Shown here one piece after another: positions 26,221 through 34,909 of a stretch of 64,000 nucleotides of DNA; the stretch's first letter is position 1; each line of letters begins with the position of its first letter. The stretch lies in the NCBI RefSeq assembly GCF_001625655.1, contig NZ_AUYB01000096.1, positions 62,001-126,000 of the forward strand, written 5' to 3'. The DNA comes from Pseudoalteromonas luteoviolacea DSM 6061 (lineage in GTDB: Bacteria; Pseudomonadota; Gammaproteobacteria; Enterobacterales; Alteromonadaceae). The notes beneath the pieces were generated by a model. It had not been told where the DNA came from. It was given only the letters and a program-made list of their open reading frames with translations, and ran no database searches. The position numbers and the translations under genes were made by a program.

Positions 26221-27405
26221 TTATTTCCCTTCACTGATTCGTGCTTTTACCCAAGCACCAGCCTCTTTGAGTTGGCTGTCGGAAAAATTTTGACTGGTGC
26301 AGGCGCCGCGCTTAAACACTGCTCCACTGCGAAAATCATCTGAGTAGTTCCAATTGGTCCAGCTGATTTTTTTGCGCGCCATGAGATCGATGTACTGCTG
26401 TGCACTGACAAAATCATTGGGGCCATCGCCATCGTAGTTTTGTGTGCCCCATTCACTAACGAAAACAGGTAGCACATCTGATGCTTGGTCGAGCACGCTA
26501 CGATAATAGTCTTTGTGGGATGCCGCGTAAAAATGGAAAGTGTACATTATATTGTCGAATTTCACCGGGTCATTAAGTACATCTTGAACACTACCACCAG
26601 ATGATGCACCAAACGTTGACCAACCGTGTGTCCCCAGTAAAATCAAAGCATTAGGCTGAATATTTCTGATGACCGGAATCACCTGATCTGCATAGTGGCG
26701 GATCTGTGACCACTCGACTTTATTTGGCTCATTGGCAATATCATAAATCACATTTTTGCGATGTTTATTACTGGTCACAATGTCGGTGAAAAACTGTTTT
26801 GCTAAATCCAAATTAAAGTTGGGATCTCCTGGGGTAAGTTGGTGCCAATCCACCAAGACATATAAACCACGCTGACTGGCCATTTCGATTAGGGTATTCA
26901 TTTGTGCCGTAAACCCAGCTGGATCATTTTCATAGCCACCCTCTTGTACATACAAGCTCAGTCGTACAATGTCTGCCTGCCAATCATACGCCAACACATC
27001 GAGGCTAACGTCTGTCATACATTTACCTAATCCATACCACTGTAATCCATGAGAACTCATGCCACGCAGCTGAATACGCTCGTTTTTCTCACTACATAGA
27101 CCCGTGCCACACACTCGTAATTGGCCGTACTTTTCAACCGGTGTAATTTGAGTGCCGTCACTACAACGCCCCAAATATTGCCATGCGGTATTACTGCCAG
27201 GCTCAGATTTTGTCCACCAGTTGGCCTGATAGAGTTTATTGTCATGTTGCATTTTATCGCCAGTATCTGCATGACTCGGTTTACCCTGCCAATCTAATTT
27301 TGGCCAGTCTGGATAAACCTTCACACCCTCACAATTTGCCGCTTGTGCCTGATTAATACTCAGACCCAACGTGAGTGTTATTGCACTTAAATAAACCGCT
27401 TTCAT
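26221..27405 (-). CDS. secreted GH5 endoglucanase with N-terminal CBM5/12-like module
   Basis: A 394-aa secreted enzyme. Signal peptide ends near INQAQA (residue 22). Residues about 25-75 form a small Trp-rich, Cys-containing module (YPDWP, NKLYQANWWT, WQYLGRC) like carbohydrate-binding families 5/12. The rest is a GH5 catalytic domain with acid/base E226 in DIANEPN and nucleophile E318 in FVSEWGTQ. Family knowledge: GH5 enzymes cut beta-1,4-glucans or mannans by retention; Pseudoalteromonas cellulases of this type are known but carry the CBM at the C-terminus. AAAGGAG ribosome binding site precedes the ATG. Exact substrate not decided here. Confidence 0.9.
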   Translation of the reverse strand: MKAVYLSAITLTLGLSINQAQAANCEGVKVYPDWPKLDWQGKPSHADTGDKMQHDNKLYQANWWTKSEPGSNTAWQYLGRCSDGTQITPVEKYGQLRVCGTGLCSEKNERIQLRGMSSHGLQWYGLGKCMTDVSLDVLAYDWQADIVRLSLYVQEGGYENDPAGFTAQMNTLIEMASQRGLYVLVDWHQLTPGDPNFNLDLAKQFFTDIVTSNKHRKNVIYDIANEPNKVEWSQIRHYADQVIPVIRNIQPNALILLGTHGWSTFGASSGGSVQDVLNDPVKFDNIMYTFHFYAASHKDYYRSVLDQASDVLPVFVSEWGTQNYDGDGPNDFVSAQQYIDLMARKKISWTNWNYSDDFRSGAVFKRGACTSQNFSDSQLKEAGAWVKARISEGK

Positions 27406-27805
27406 TTCGGTCTCCTTTACATGTTGTTTACTTTTTAGTTCCTAATAAGGATATACATGGTTGAGCACAAAATGCTTAGTCAAAGAGCTAAGTTTGATCG
27501 CAAAGTATTACTATTGGCGTGAAATGTGTTGATTTTGGGGAATGAATTGCTTTTCAAGGTGGCCATCTGAATAAAAATAAAATATACCGGCTGCATGAAA
27601 CGCAATGTATTCTATTCATTCGTGTGCGTGTTTTTTCCAACGATAGGAAAAAAGTAAACAATTCAACTAATAAGCTTGTCTGTGATAGTCACAGGACATC
27701 AAAATATTAGTTAGGATGGCCTATATTGATAAAGCACCTCTACTTACATCTTAAAACTCGCTTCATATACTATTTATAGAAAAAGTTTAAAAGTCAGTGG
27801 TGCGA
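27406..27805. other. 400-bp intergenic region upstream of the glucanase gene
   Basis: No gene seen. It contains the promoter side of the glucanase gene. A perfect-arm dyad TGTGA-TAG-TCACA lies within 27680-27694; its 3-bp spacing rules out a normal CRP site (6 bp). Confidence 0.5.
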
Positions 27806-28099
27806 CTAGAAACTGTTACTCATATTATTTTCCTGACCGGTATAATGAATAAATGGGCAGTCAAAATCGTCGCCAAAAATTAAGTACATCTCATAGAGTT
27901 GGGCCACGGTCATCACTGTTTTACCAGTTTCAAAATTACTGATAGTGGCCTGATCTACATTGAGTTTTGCACCCAATTGGCTTTGTGTCAGCTTGTTTCT
28001 TTTTCTTAGTCGACGTAAGTTATGCTGCACTTCCGTCATTAGGCTATTCACCTTTATCTTTCTTCTCACTACATTGTTTTTCATCGCTTCCCTCGCCAA
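27806..28099 (-). CDS. Xre-family HTH regulator
   Basis: At most 97 aa; the better-supported start is probably ATG 28037-28039 (77 aa, MTEVQHNLRRLRKRNKLTQ) with AAGGTG nine bases upstream. The HTH is classical: LTQSQLGAKLNVDQATISNFETG. The remaining 30 residues are too short for a ligand domain. It is divergent from a second Xre gene across 260 bp, an arrangement seen in small regulatory switches. Confidence 0.75.
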   Translation of the reverse strand: MAREAMKNNVVRRKIKVNSLMTEVQHNLRRLRKRNKLTQSQLGAKLNVDQATISNFETGKTVMTVAQLYEMYLIFGDDFDCPFIHYTGQENNMSNSF

Positions 28100-28359
28100 T
28101 GCTCTCTATCAACTGTGTTTACTCATTTCCATATTTACTTATGAAAATACATTGTTAATAATATAAAGTGCTTAATGCGGAAAAATCTTCGAATTTTATA
28201 AAAAGGATTATTTATCAGAAATTTTCTAGCCATCAGCATTTTTAGCAAACTAATCAAAGCTTGATTAACCTCTCAACACGCACTGGATAGAGGTCATTTA
28301 GATCAACTTAGGTGTTAGTAGGTAAAAACTTTGATATTTGCATAATAAGGAAATCAAAT

Positions 28360-28608
28360 GTGATAAGCGGTGACGACCTCAAAGCCATGAGGAAAAAAGC
28401 AGGTTTAACTCAAAAACAAATGGCCGATAAGCTAAATATCACCAGAGAAACTGTAAGTAATTATGAGCTTGGGGTAGGCGAGCCTAGGATCAGTCATTTT
28501 TTCAAATGGCTGGCTTATTGTAAAATTGACATTAACCCCCTGATGATACAGATTAGAAATATATCGAACAAATTAACTAACCAAGAAGACATTAAGGATA
28601 AGGAATAA
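28360..28608 (+). CDS. Xre-family HTH regulator, translationally coupled to a small peptide gene
   Basis: I place the start at GTG 28360, which has AAGGA eight bases upstream; a longer frame to GTG 28312 is unsupported. The 82-aa product is an HTH domain (LKAMRKKAGLTQKQMADKLN, then ITRETVSNYELG) with a basic tail. Its stop overlaps the start of a 43-aa peptide gene (TAATG). This coupling to a peptide with a Gly-Gly motif recalls regulator/peptide pairs, but that is inference. Confidence 0.75.
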   Translation: MISGDDLKAMRKKAGLTQKQMADKLNITRETVSNYELGVGEPRISHFFKWLAYCKIDINPLMIQIRNISNKLTNQEDIKDKE

Positions 28609-28739
28609 TGATGAGATCTCTGGATAAGGCATTACTGAAGGGAGTAGTTGGCGGTTCAGTATATAAACCAAGTCGACCACACTCAGCATGTGCGACCACG
28701 ATACCAATTGAAAAAAAGCCTCAGCCTATTCAAAATTAG
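28608..28739 (+). CDS. 43-aa peptide with GG motif (candidate secreted or processed peptide)
   Basis: A short gene beginning at the A of the upstream stop (TAATGATG; two adjacent ATG codons). The product starts MMRSLDKALLKGVVGG, followed by SVYKPSRPHSACATTIPIEK and a Pro/Gln-rich tail. Residues 1-16 resemble a double-glycine leader; the remainder has one Cys. No ABC peptidase or modifying enzyme is nearby. AGGAATA precedes the start. I do not recognise the family; conservation would be needed to be sure it is a gene. Confidence 0.5.
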   Translation: MMRSLDKALLKGVVGGSVYKPSRPHSACATTIPIEKKPQPIQN

Positions 28740-28864
28740 GCATTTCAATTAACCCAGCTCAAAGGGATCCTAATGATTAGATTGAGCCATATTAACCCTC
28801 ACTGCCGATTAAAAATATTAACCGGTATCTATTATTTAGAAATTTAGAGTAAGCAATTCAAACT

Positions 28865-29449
28865 ATGAAATTAGTACATCTAATATTTGCTACAGTAATT
28901 GCGCTTACCGCTTTCTATATCAAATTAGACAACCCTAACACTGTTGTGTTTTTGTATATTGTAGTTTTAGCATTTTTCTATGCATTCGGTACATTTAACA
29001 ATGAGCCTAATATTAGTCATATATCAATGATACTCGTTATAGTTACTCTAGTTGAACATGTGACATTTGCTTATGGACTTGTGAACTTAGGGCAACTGGG
29101 TGACAACTTCCTCATTATTGGCACTATTGTTTTTGGGTTGCAGATCTTAATAAATTTACTAGCTGTTTTGCTGTTTATGTTAAGAGTTCAAATATCCCGT
29201 TTGTTCTCAAGCTCTAGTAAAATCATACTCACAGATTTTGATGGCTTGTTTCATTGGCTATTTATAGCCGCAGGGTTTGTGAATGTTTTAGCCTTAATTG
29301 AAAATGCCTTAAGAAATGCATTGGGCTGGCACTCACTGACGTTTATCTACGACACCTACGAGATATATGGCTATGCATTGATGGCCATAGCCTGTGGTCT
29401 GTTGCTAACTATGCTGATCTTAAAGGTGAAAAATAGACAGCTTACTTAA
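28865..29449 (+). CDS. six-helix membrane protein of unknown function
   Basis: A 194-aa protein that is mostly transmembrane: helices at about residues 2-20, 28-44, 52-75, 80-108, 128-150 and 168-188. A possible link to its neighbours is the 125-bp gap from the GG-peptide gene, so it may be in the same transcript and could be a receptor or exporter for it; this is speculation. No sequence motif that I recognise. Ribosome binding site weak. Confidence 0.65.
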   Translation: MKLVHLIFATVIALTAFYIKLDNPNTVVFLYIVVLAFFYAFGTFNNEPNISHISMILVIVTLVEHVTFAYGLVNLGQLGDNFLIIGTIVFGLQILINLLAVLLFMLRVQISRLFSSSSKIILTDFDGLFHWLFIAAGFVNVLALIENALRNALGWHSLTFIYDTYEIYGYALMAIACGLLLTMLILKVKNRQLT

Positions 29450-29893
29450 CACTTTATGGTCATTTTTTAATTTCTAAATTATGAAATATTACATATTAAC
29501 TATTTACATAATTAAAGCTATCAAAGGACCTTTTCCTTGGTAGCTAGCGTGTTCTAACGTAGTCGAGTCACGTAACTAAGCGAGATTTCTTCGTTTGATC
29601 GCTCACCATTTAATGAGCCAGTGCCTACTGGCTCATATCACTGTCAGTTATACTTTTGATATTAATCAATACACGCTCAAACATTGCTGAATTACAAAGC
29701 CTCTGCCTATTTTCATGCTAAGAAATGTCGCTTGCAATCCTCACTGTGCCTCTCACATTGCACCAATTATCCGCCATCGCTCTAGAATTAAGCTAACATT
29801 TCAAATAACACCACTCGAGTCGCCATAGTCGTTCAAGTTTTTCATTACAGAGTGTGCTGCCGCACCGCCTATGGCAAAAGCCTTTAAGGAAAG
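29450..29893. other. 444-bp intergenic region with two hairpins
   Basis: No gene seen. Hairpin 1 at 29516-29545 (AGCTATCAAAGGA against TCCTTGGTAGCT). Hairpin 2 at 29613-29636 has a perfect 10-bp stem ATGAGCCAGT/ACTGGCTCAT and tetraloop GCCT. Neither is followed by a T tract. Both could belong to a non-coding RNA or to decay-protection structures after the membrane-protein gene. Confidence 0.45.
29613..29636. terminator. strong hairpin without T tract downstream of membrane-protein gene
   Basis: Perfect 10-bp stem with 4-nt loop. The missing T run means termination is uncertain; mRNA stabilisation is an alternative. Confidence 0.4.
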
Positions 29894-30502
29894 ATGTCAA
29901 AAATGACCACTCAACATGCTAATAGTAACCTCGTGATGCTGATCTCCATTTTGGCCATGTGCATTGTTTTTGCTGTCGACTCACATATTCCGTTGGGGGT
30001 TGCGGGCGGTGTACCCCATATCATTCCAATTCTCATCTCTTTGTGGGCCAAAAACATAAGATTCACACTAATTTTGGCCGTGCTCTGTTCATTATTCACT
30101 GTTATTGCTTATTTCAGCTCCCCCAGTGGTGGAGAACTCTGGAAGGTGCTGTTTAACCGTGGCATTGCACTCCTCGCCATTTGGTCCTGTGCCTTACTCA
30201 CCATTAAGTACTTTAACGAGCTCATCAGACATGCTGCGTTAGAAAAAGAGCTAGAAAAAATAACGGTATATAGAGAAACCATTTCTGGCGTTAATCATCT
30301 GGTGAGGAATTTGCAGAGCAATTTCCTAATTATTAACCACTCAAAGAATTTGAAAGATGACTTAGGAGAGGAAGTCATTGACGCATTGAATCAATCTTCC
30401 CGAGAAGTGTGTGAAATTCTTGATAAATTGGGGGACTTAGACGAAGTAACACCTGAAGTGATTTCTAAAATAGCCTATTCGAATGTCAATGAATCTAAGT
30501 AG
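29894..30502 (+). CDS. membrane sensor protein resembling a histidine kinase without catalytic domain
   Basis: A 202-aa protein with AAGGA ribosome binding site. Four helices (residues about 10-105) resemble the membrane sensor region of PAS/GGDEF/HK proteins (PLGVAGGVPHIIPILISLW). A helical stretch then follows (GVNHLVRNLQSNFLIINHSK at about 131-150) that looks like a histidine-kinase dimerisation helix pair, including an NHLVRN segment. There is no ATPase domain; the protein ends at residue 202. Either a remnant of a kinase or a stand-alone dimeric sensor. It is convergent with the AraC gene. Confidence 0.6.
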   Translation: MSKMTTQHANSNLVMLISILAMCIVFAVDSHIPLGVAGGVPHIIPILISLWAKNIRFTLILAVLCSLFTVIAYFSSPSGGELWKVLFNRGIALLAIWSCALLTIKYFNELIRHAALEKELEKITVYRETISGVNHLVRNLQSNFLIINHSKNLKDDLGEEVIDALNQSSREVCEILDKLGDLDEVTPEVISKIAYSNVNESK

Positions 30503-30545
30503 TTATATGCACTTAGCTTCTTGTATATACAATTAAAACTGTCGA

Positions 30546-31556
30546 TTAGTTACAACGAAACGCACTGGGCACCGCCCCTGTCCAACGCTTAAATGCCCTG
30601 CGAAAACTGTGCTCGTCAGAAAAAGCCATATTGCTGGCAAGTTGACTGTTATTCCATTGGTTTAGCGCCATCAAGTGCAGTGCTTCTTGCCCTTTTACTT
30701 CATCGACCAGCAGTTTGAAATTGGTCCCATCTTGCTTAAGACGTCGCTTTAACGTAGCTGGACTCATCCCCAAAGACCGTGCTGTTATGTCTAAGTTCCA
30801 AGGATCGCTGAGGCGACGCCTGATCAACCTGCGCAGATGCGCTTGTAGCAAACATGATGCTTGACGGTGCAATCTAACTGCACGCTTAGTTTGTGCAAAG
30901 CGCAGTACACTTGCCTCCTTAAAAGGTTGATACAAAACCTGCTCAGAAAGAATAATGGCGCAGCGCGGCGCATTAAACTCAATATGCTCACCAAGGTAAA
31001 CCGGATAATGAAAATTATGGCTAGGTTGTGCCCACGGAAGTTCAACCTTGAGCCAAGTCTGCGCGCCTAATTGCTCCTTTAGCAGCAGGCGGCATGCTGA
31101 CAGTGCCAGTTCAAATACGCTTCTTTGCTGCGTGCTTAAAGATGCTGACTCGGTCAGCCGAATGTAGATTTCACCTTGATGGCGCTGTACATTGAGTTGC
31201 AGCAGTGTTTCGATATGATTTTGTGACCTTGCCCATGCTGCCAGGGCTTCGTTTAGATTAGGGGCATAACGCCACAGATCAAATAACACATGGCCATGAC
31301 CGCTAGCAATGCGTTGACCTAACTCCATCGCCAGCTGTGGCTGATCGGCAAGCTCTCTTTTCAGCTTTTTGAGCACATAAAGTGCCTGCTCGGGCGCAAC
31401 TTGTGCCTCCGGAAACGCCAAATCATCCAAGAATAACTGCGAACCTCGCAATAGCGATTCTGGTTCAACACGGTACTGCTCTGCCAGCTCCAACATAGCG
31501 ATGAGGAAATGCGCGGGCATACGTTTGTCATTCAAACAAGCGAAACTTCGTTGCAT
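30546..31556 (-). CDS. AraC family regulator with Arabinose_bd-type N-terminal domain
   Basis: A 336-aa soluble regulator. N-terminal about 200 residues match the OruR/ArgR-like ligand domain (PF12625 type: LRGSQLFLDDLAF, GQRIASGHGHVLFDLWRYAPNL). The C-terminal double HTH covers about 240-335 (ITARSLGMSPATLKRRLK and ASNMAFSDEHSFRRAFKRWTG). Its ATG overlaps the stop of the upstream GGDEF gene by 1 nt (ATGA), so it is the second gene of that operon. Confidence 0.88.
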   Translation of the reverse strand: MQRSFACLNDKRMPAHFLIAMLELAEQYRVEPESLLRGSQLFLDDLAFPEAQVAPEQALYVLKKLKRELADQPQLAMELGQRIASGHGHVLFDLWRYAPNLNEALAAWARSQNHIETLLQLNVQRHQGEIYIRLTESASLSTQQRSVFELALSACRLLLKEQLGAQTWLKVELPWAQPSHNFHYPVYLGEHIEFNAPRCAIILSEQVLYQPFKEASVLRFAQTKRAVRLHRQASCLLQAHLRRLIRRRLSDPWNLDITARSLGMSPATLKRRLKQDGTNFKLLVDEVKGQEALHLMALNQWNNSQLASNMAFSDEHSFRRAFKRWTGAVPSAFRCN

Positions 31557-32464
31557 CAGGCGACCTCCGTTTGTGATTGGCTGCGCTTAGCACTGACCAA
31601 AAGTTGATTTAAACGTTCGAACAAGGCTTGTTCTGGTTCTTCTTTTTGACGCGTCAACTGCACTGTGGTGACCTTGAGCTTGCCTTTTAAAGCACTGTTG
31701 CAGCAATCTTCCATCAGCTGACTAAACACGCTCACTTCGTGAGGAGGCGTGTCTGGCAGTAACACTACAAATCGGTCGCTGGTATAGCGGCAGGCAAGAT
31801 CGGTATCTCTCAATGCCACTTCAAGCGCCGCAGCCACCTCATTTAATGCTTGGTCTCCTTGGCGCGGGCCATGTATTCGGTTGTAGTGAGCAAAGCCATC
31901 AATATCTACCATCACCATTGAAAGGGGCTGCTCTCGCTTATCATGTAGTAACGCCTCTCTGCTGAGCTGAACCAACAAATAGCGCAGGCTATACAACTGT
32001 GTCACCGGATCAATTAAGCTGTGTTCGCGGTGAAAATGCTCTCGTTGTTTGAGTTGACGATTCACTGCTTGCTGTTCACTAAACCAAACAACTAGTCCCC
32101 AAGTGAGCAAGAACATACTAATCGGTGCAGGCAAGGATTCAAGCCAGGCAAGTAGGCGGTTATCTGGTGGATAGGCAAGGAGTTCATCGAGCAAGTCAAG
32201 CCAAGTTGTTAACCAATAAGTACCAGATCCTATGAGTAATAATATCGTTACCCAGCCTCTGGGACGGCACAACATCAGTAACACAAACCAAATGGCCGCC
32301 ATGATCGTAGCGGCAGCTTCACCGACAAAATCCATCCAGTCGATGGCACTCATAGGTTCTAAATCACCAATGATAAAGGCGAGCAATGTCAGCAACACTC
32401 CGGCGAACAAAGTGATGGATAAACTGACAACATGCTGTTTTTGATTGGGGAATAATCTAGTCAT
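31556..32464 (-). CDS. membrane GGDEF-domain protein with degenerate active site
   Basis: A 302-aa protein: four transmembrane helices in residues about 13-125, then a GGDEF domain (about 148-298). The active-site loop reads TSDRF (228-232) instead of GGDEF, so cyclase activity is unlikely. The first metal aspartate segment VDIDGFAHYN is retained, and an intact I-site RDTD (219-222) sits exactly five residues before the loop. This combination fits a c-di-GMP receptor. It is coupled to the AraC gene by a 1-nt overlap, suggesting a c-di-GMP-linked regulatory pair. Confidence 0.85.
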   Translation of the reverse strand: MTRLFPNQKQHVVSLSITLFAGVLLTLLAFIIGDLEPMSAIDWMDFVGEAAATIMAAIWFVLLMLCRPRGWVTILLLIGSGTYWLTTWLDLLDELLAYPPDNRLLAWLESLPAPISMFLLTWGLVVWFSEQQAVNRQLKQREHFHREHSLIDPVTQLYSLRYLLVQLSREALLHDKREQPLSMVMVDIDGFAHYNRIHGPRQGDQALNEVAAALEVALRDTDLACRYTSDRFVVLLPDTPPHEVSVFSQLMEDCCNSALKGKLKVTTVQLTRQKEEPEQALFERLNQLLVSAKRSQSQTEVA

Positions 32465-32898
32465 GGCAGCATCCTAGACGTGCTTTATGACACTTTTAAG
32501 GCGCTAAGCGTTTAATGTATGAGCTATTTAGACCCAGACAAAGCAGCTCGGCTTCTTGCTGCATTACTGTGGCGATCTCTGTTTTTGTGCTTCTCAAAGC
32601 CGCCCACAGCGCCGTTAACGCCCTATTTTTCGCGACAAATTAGCTCACAACATGCAGCAAAAAGGTCCGAACTGACGACGAAATGTCTACATCCAAGCCA
32701 TGTATCTTAACCCTGAAATAAAACTGCAATACAGGGTTTCTAAGGTAGCCGCTCAGCAGATACATACATTCACTAGTTTGCTCTCTGTCGATTTGAAAAC
32801 AGAGGTAGCGCAACTTCGACAAGCTAAAGTCAGCATGCGCAGTGCGGAAATGGAGACTGTATTTACAAAATGAATTTTAGTTACGTCGGAATTTAACC
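32465..32898. other. 434-bp intergenic region between GGDEF gene and phytase gene
   Basis: Divergent promoter region. A 63-codon frame at 32519 lacks a ribosome binding site and recognisable features. I see no repeats or RNA gene here. Confidence 0.5.
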
Positions 32899-34842
32899 AT
32901 GAATAAATCGCAATTTTATAAAACAACGCTGATGCTTGGCTTGTTGGGAGCATTAAGTGCCTGCCAAAGTCACGATATTCAGCCAGCTCACACATCGCAA
33001 TCGCTGCCGCTATCCACATCAACGTTGACCGCAGGCGCCGTCGACAGCTGGCAAGTGCCCAATGCCGATCAGGTTTTGGTGGTATCTGAAAAAACAGGTT
33101 TGAGTTTATATCAAAGCGATACGCTTAGCGCACAGCAAAAAGGCGAATTTAAGCAAGTACGCCTCAGTCCGCTAAGTACTAACCAATGGTTATACGCAGC
33201 ACAGGAAGCCAGTAATGATAGAGTATTTGTCGGCTCATTGAACGCCGATACAGCCACACTGACGCCACAATTTTCACTCTCTCAAACAGGATTGCTGGTA
33301 GATAATCTTTGCTTATTTGCCGACCCCGCTAATGAAACACTTTCAATTTTTGTGTCTGATGGCCGTGGCCGAGCTGAACAATGGCTACTGCGCCAACAAC
33401 AAAGCTGGTTAGAAGAGCCTTTATTACTGCGTGAACTGGCACTGCCTTATGATGCCGATTCGTGCGCAGTCGACCCCAACCGAGGCTACTTGTATGTCAC
33501 GGAACCGCTAGGTATTTGGCGCTATCCAGCACGTATTGAAGACAATCCAGAGTATTATCCCGTCTCTTTAGTTGCACCATATGGCGAACAAGCTGAGCCA
33601 GCTTCAAGCCTTGCCACTAGTGATTCTGGCGAACTTTTCGCATTATTAGAAAGTGGTGACAATTTACTTTACTGGGATGCCCCGGAAAAAGTAGATAGCT
33701 GGCAACCCGCCACAAGCTATGCGTTAACAGGGCTAACAGCAACGATGTTGAACTTAACGCACACAACCAACCAGCAAGTACAACTCAGCTTTACTAATGA
33801 AGAAACTGGCCAGTATAGCGTCGCACAGGTAAAACTTAACTCCATCGCCCTGGCCCCTGAATTAAAAGTCGTCCGCCCGATTGCACAGAGTCAGCCTGCG
33901 GAGCAATTTGGTGATGCCATGGATGACCCCGCGATTTGGGTTCACCCAAATGACCCAGAAAAGTCACGAGTACTAGGCACACATAAAAAACAGGGTCTCC
34001 AAATTTATGATTTAAAAGGAAACCTACTGCAAAAATTTGAAGATGGACGACTCAATAACGTCGACGTACGCGATGGTTTTAGCTGGCAAGGGCGCACGAT
34101 TAGTCTAGTTGCAGCCAGTAAACGTGATGATGATAGCTTGGCATTTTACGCAATAGAAGCCGATGGTCAGGTAAGACGCCTAGGCACGACACCAGCTCAG
34201 TTAACAGGAATTTACGGTCTGTGTATGGCAACCTACCAAGGCAAACATTATGTGTTTGCAAACAACAAAGACGGCCTGACACTGCAGTACGAACTGCAAG
34301 TAAATAATGGCAATTTAGTTGCCCCAGTAGTACGTAAAATTCAATTAGGCTCACAGCCAGAGGGCTGCGTGGCAGATGATGTGCACGAGCGTCTGTTTAT
34401 TGGTGAAGAAGATGTCGGCATTTGGGTCATCAGCCTCAACCCAGCAGATAACAGCCAACCACACTCTATCGCCACAGTTGGAGAACACTTAGTGGATGAT
34501 GTGGAGGGCATCGCATTGTCCTCTGGAGACTCCCCCATCCTTGTAGTTTCGAGTCAAGGCAACAACAGCTATCAACTTTACCAAGCGACACCACCGTACA
34601 AACATCTGGCTGGTTTTCGTGTGGGATTAGATGGATTTAACGGGATTGACGGTTCCTCAGAAACCGACGGGTTAGAGCTATCTACGACCTTGCACTCAAA
34701 AGATTACCCACAAGGTTTATTGGTGATCCAAGATGGCCGTAATCGTTTACCAGATAAGCCTCAAAACTTTAAATATGTGAGCTGGCAAGATGTCCTTGAA
34801 GTGGCAGGGTTAGCCACAACAAAATTGACTCAAGCAGACTAA
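32899..34842 (+). CDS. two-domain beta-propeller 3-phytase, lipoprotein
   Basis: A 647-aa protein with signal peptide and lipobox LSAC (Cys22), so probably outer-membrane or surface anchored. The C-terminal half (about residue 335 onward) is a complete beta-propeller phytase: MDDPAIWVHPNDPEKSRVL, GTHKKQGLQIYDLKG, NNVDVRDGF, IGEEDVGIW and DDVEGIAL. The N-terminal half (about 35-325) is a diverged partial propeller, as in other dual-domain marine phytases. The family releases phosphate from phytate with calcium. Position alone with its own terminator suggests a monocistronic phosphate-scavenging gene. Confidence 0.9.
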   Translation: MNKSQFYKTTLMLGLLGALSACQSHDIQPAHTSQSLPLSTSTLTAGAVDSWQVPNADQVLVVSEKTGLSLYQSDTLSAQQKGEFKQVRLSPLSTNQWLYAAQEASNDRVFVGSLNADTATLTPQFSLSQTGLLVDNLCLFADPANETLSIFVSDGRGRAEQWLLRQQQSWLEEPLLLRELALPYDADSCAVDPNRGYLYVTEPLGIWRYPARIEDNPEYYPVSLVAPYGEQAEPASSLATSDSGELFALLESGDNLLYWDAPEKVDSWQPATSYALTGLTATMLNLTHTTNQQVQLSFTNEETGQYSVAQVKLNSIALAPELKVVRPIAQSQPAEQFGDAMDDPAIWVHPNDPEKSRVLGTHKKQGLQIYDLKGNLLQKFEDGRLNNVDVRDGFSWQGRTISLVAASKRDDDSLAFYAIEADGQVRRLGTTPAQLTGIYGLCMATYQGKHYVFANNKDGLTLQYELQVNNGNLVAPVVRKIQLGSQPEGCVADDVHERLFIGEEDVGIWVISLNPADNSQPHSIATVGEHLVDDVEGIALSSGDSPILVVSSQGNNSYQLYQATPPYKHLAGFRVGLDGFNGIDGSSETDGLELSTTLHSKDYPQGLLVIQDGRNRLPDKPQNFKYVSWQDVLEVAGLATTKLTQAD

Positions 34843-34871
34843 CCAATATCTTGCTTTCTACTAAATGTTGT

Positions 34872-34895
34872 TAAGGGTTGGCTATCCAACCCTTA
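34872..34895. terminator. bidirectional hairpin between phytase and GG-peptide genes
   Basis: Perfect stem TAAGGGTTGG (34872-34881) / CCAACCCTTA (34886-34895), loop CTAT, between convergent genes. The T tract is short (TTATTATAT). Confidence 0.7.
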
Positions 34896-34909
34896 TTATA
34901 TGTTAACCC

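Noticed and set aside
27680..27694. TGTGA-TAG-TCACA as a CRP site
   Set aside because: Half-sites are right but the spacing is 3 bp instead of the 6 bp CRP requires.
30521..30532. TTGTATATACAA palindrome between the convergent sensor and AraC genes
   Set aside because: Short, AT-only-like symmetry with no T tract or position to act as operator for either gene.
32519..32710. 63-codon plus-strand frame upstream of the phytase gene
   Set aside because: No ribosome binding site and no recognisable motif; likely chance in a divergent promoter region.
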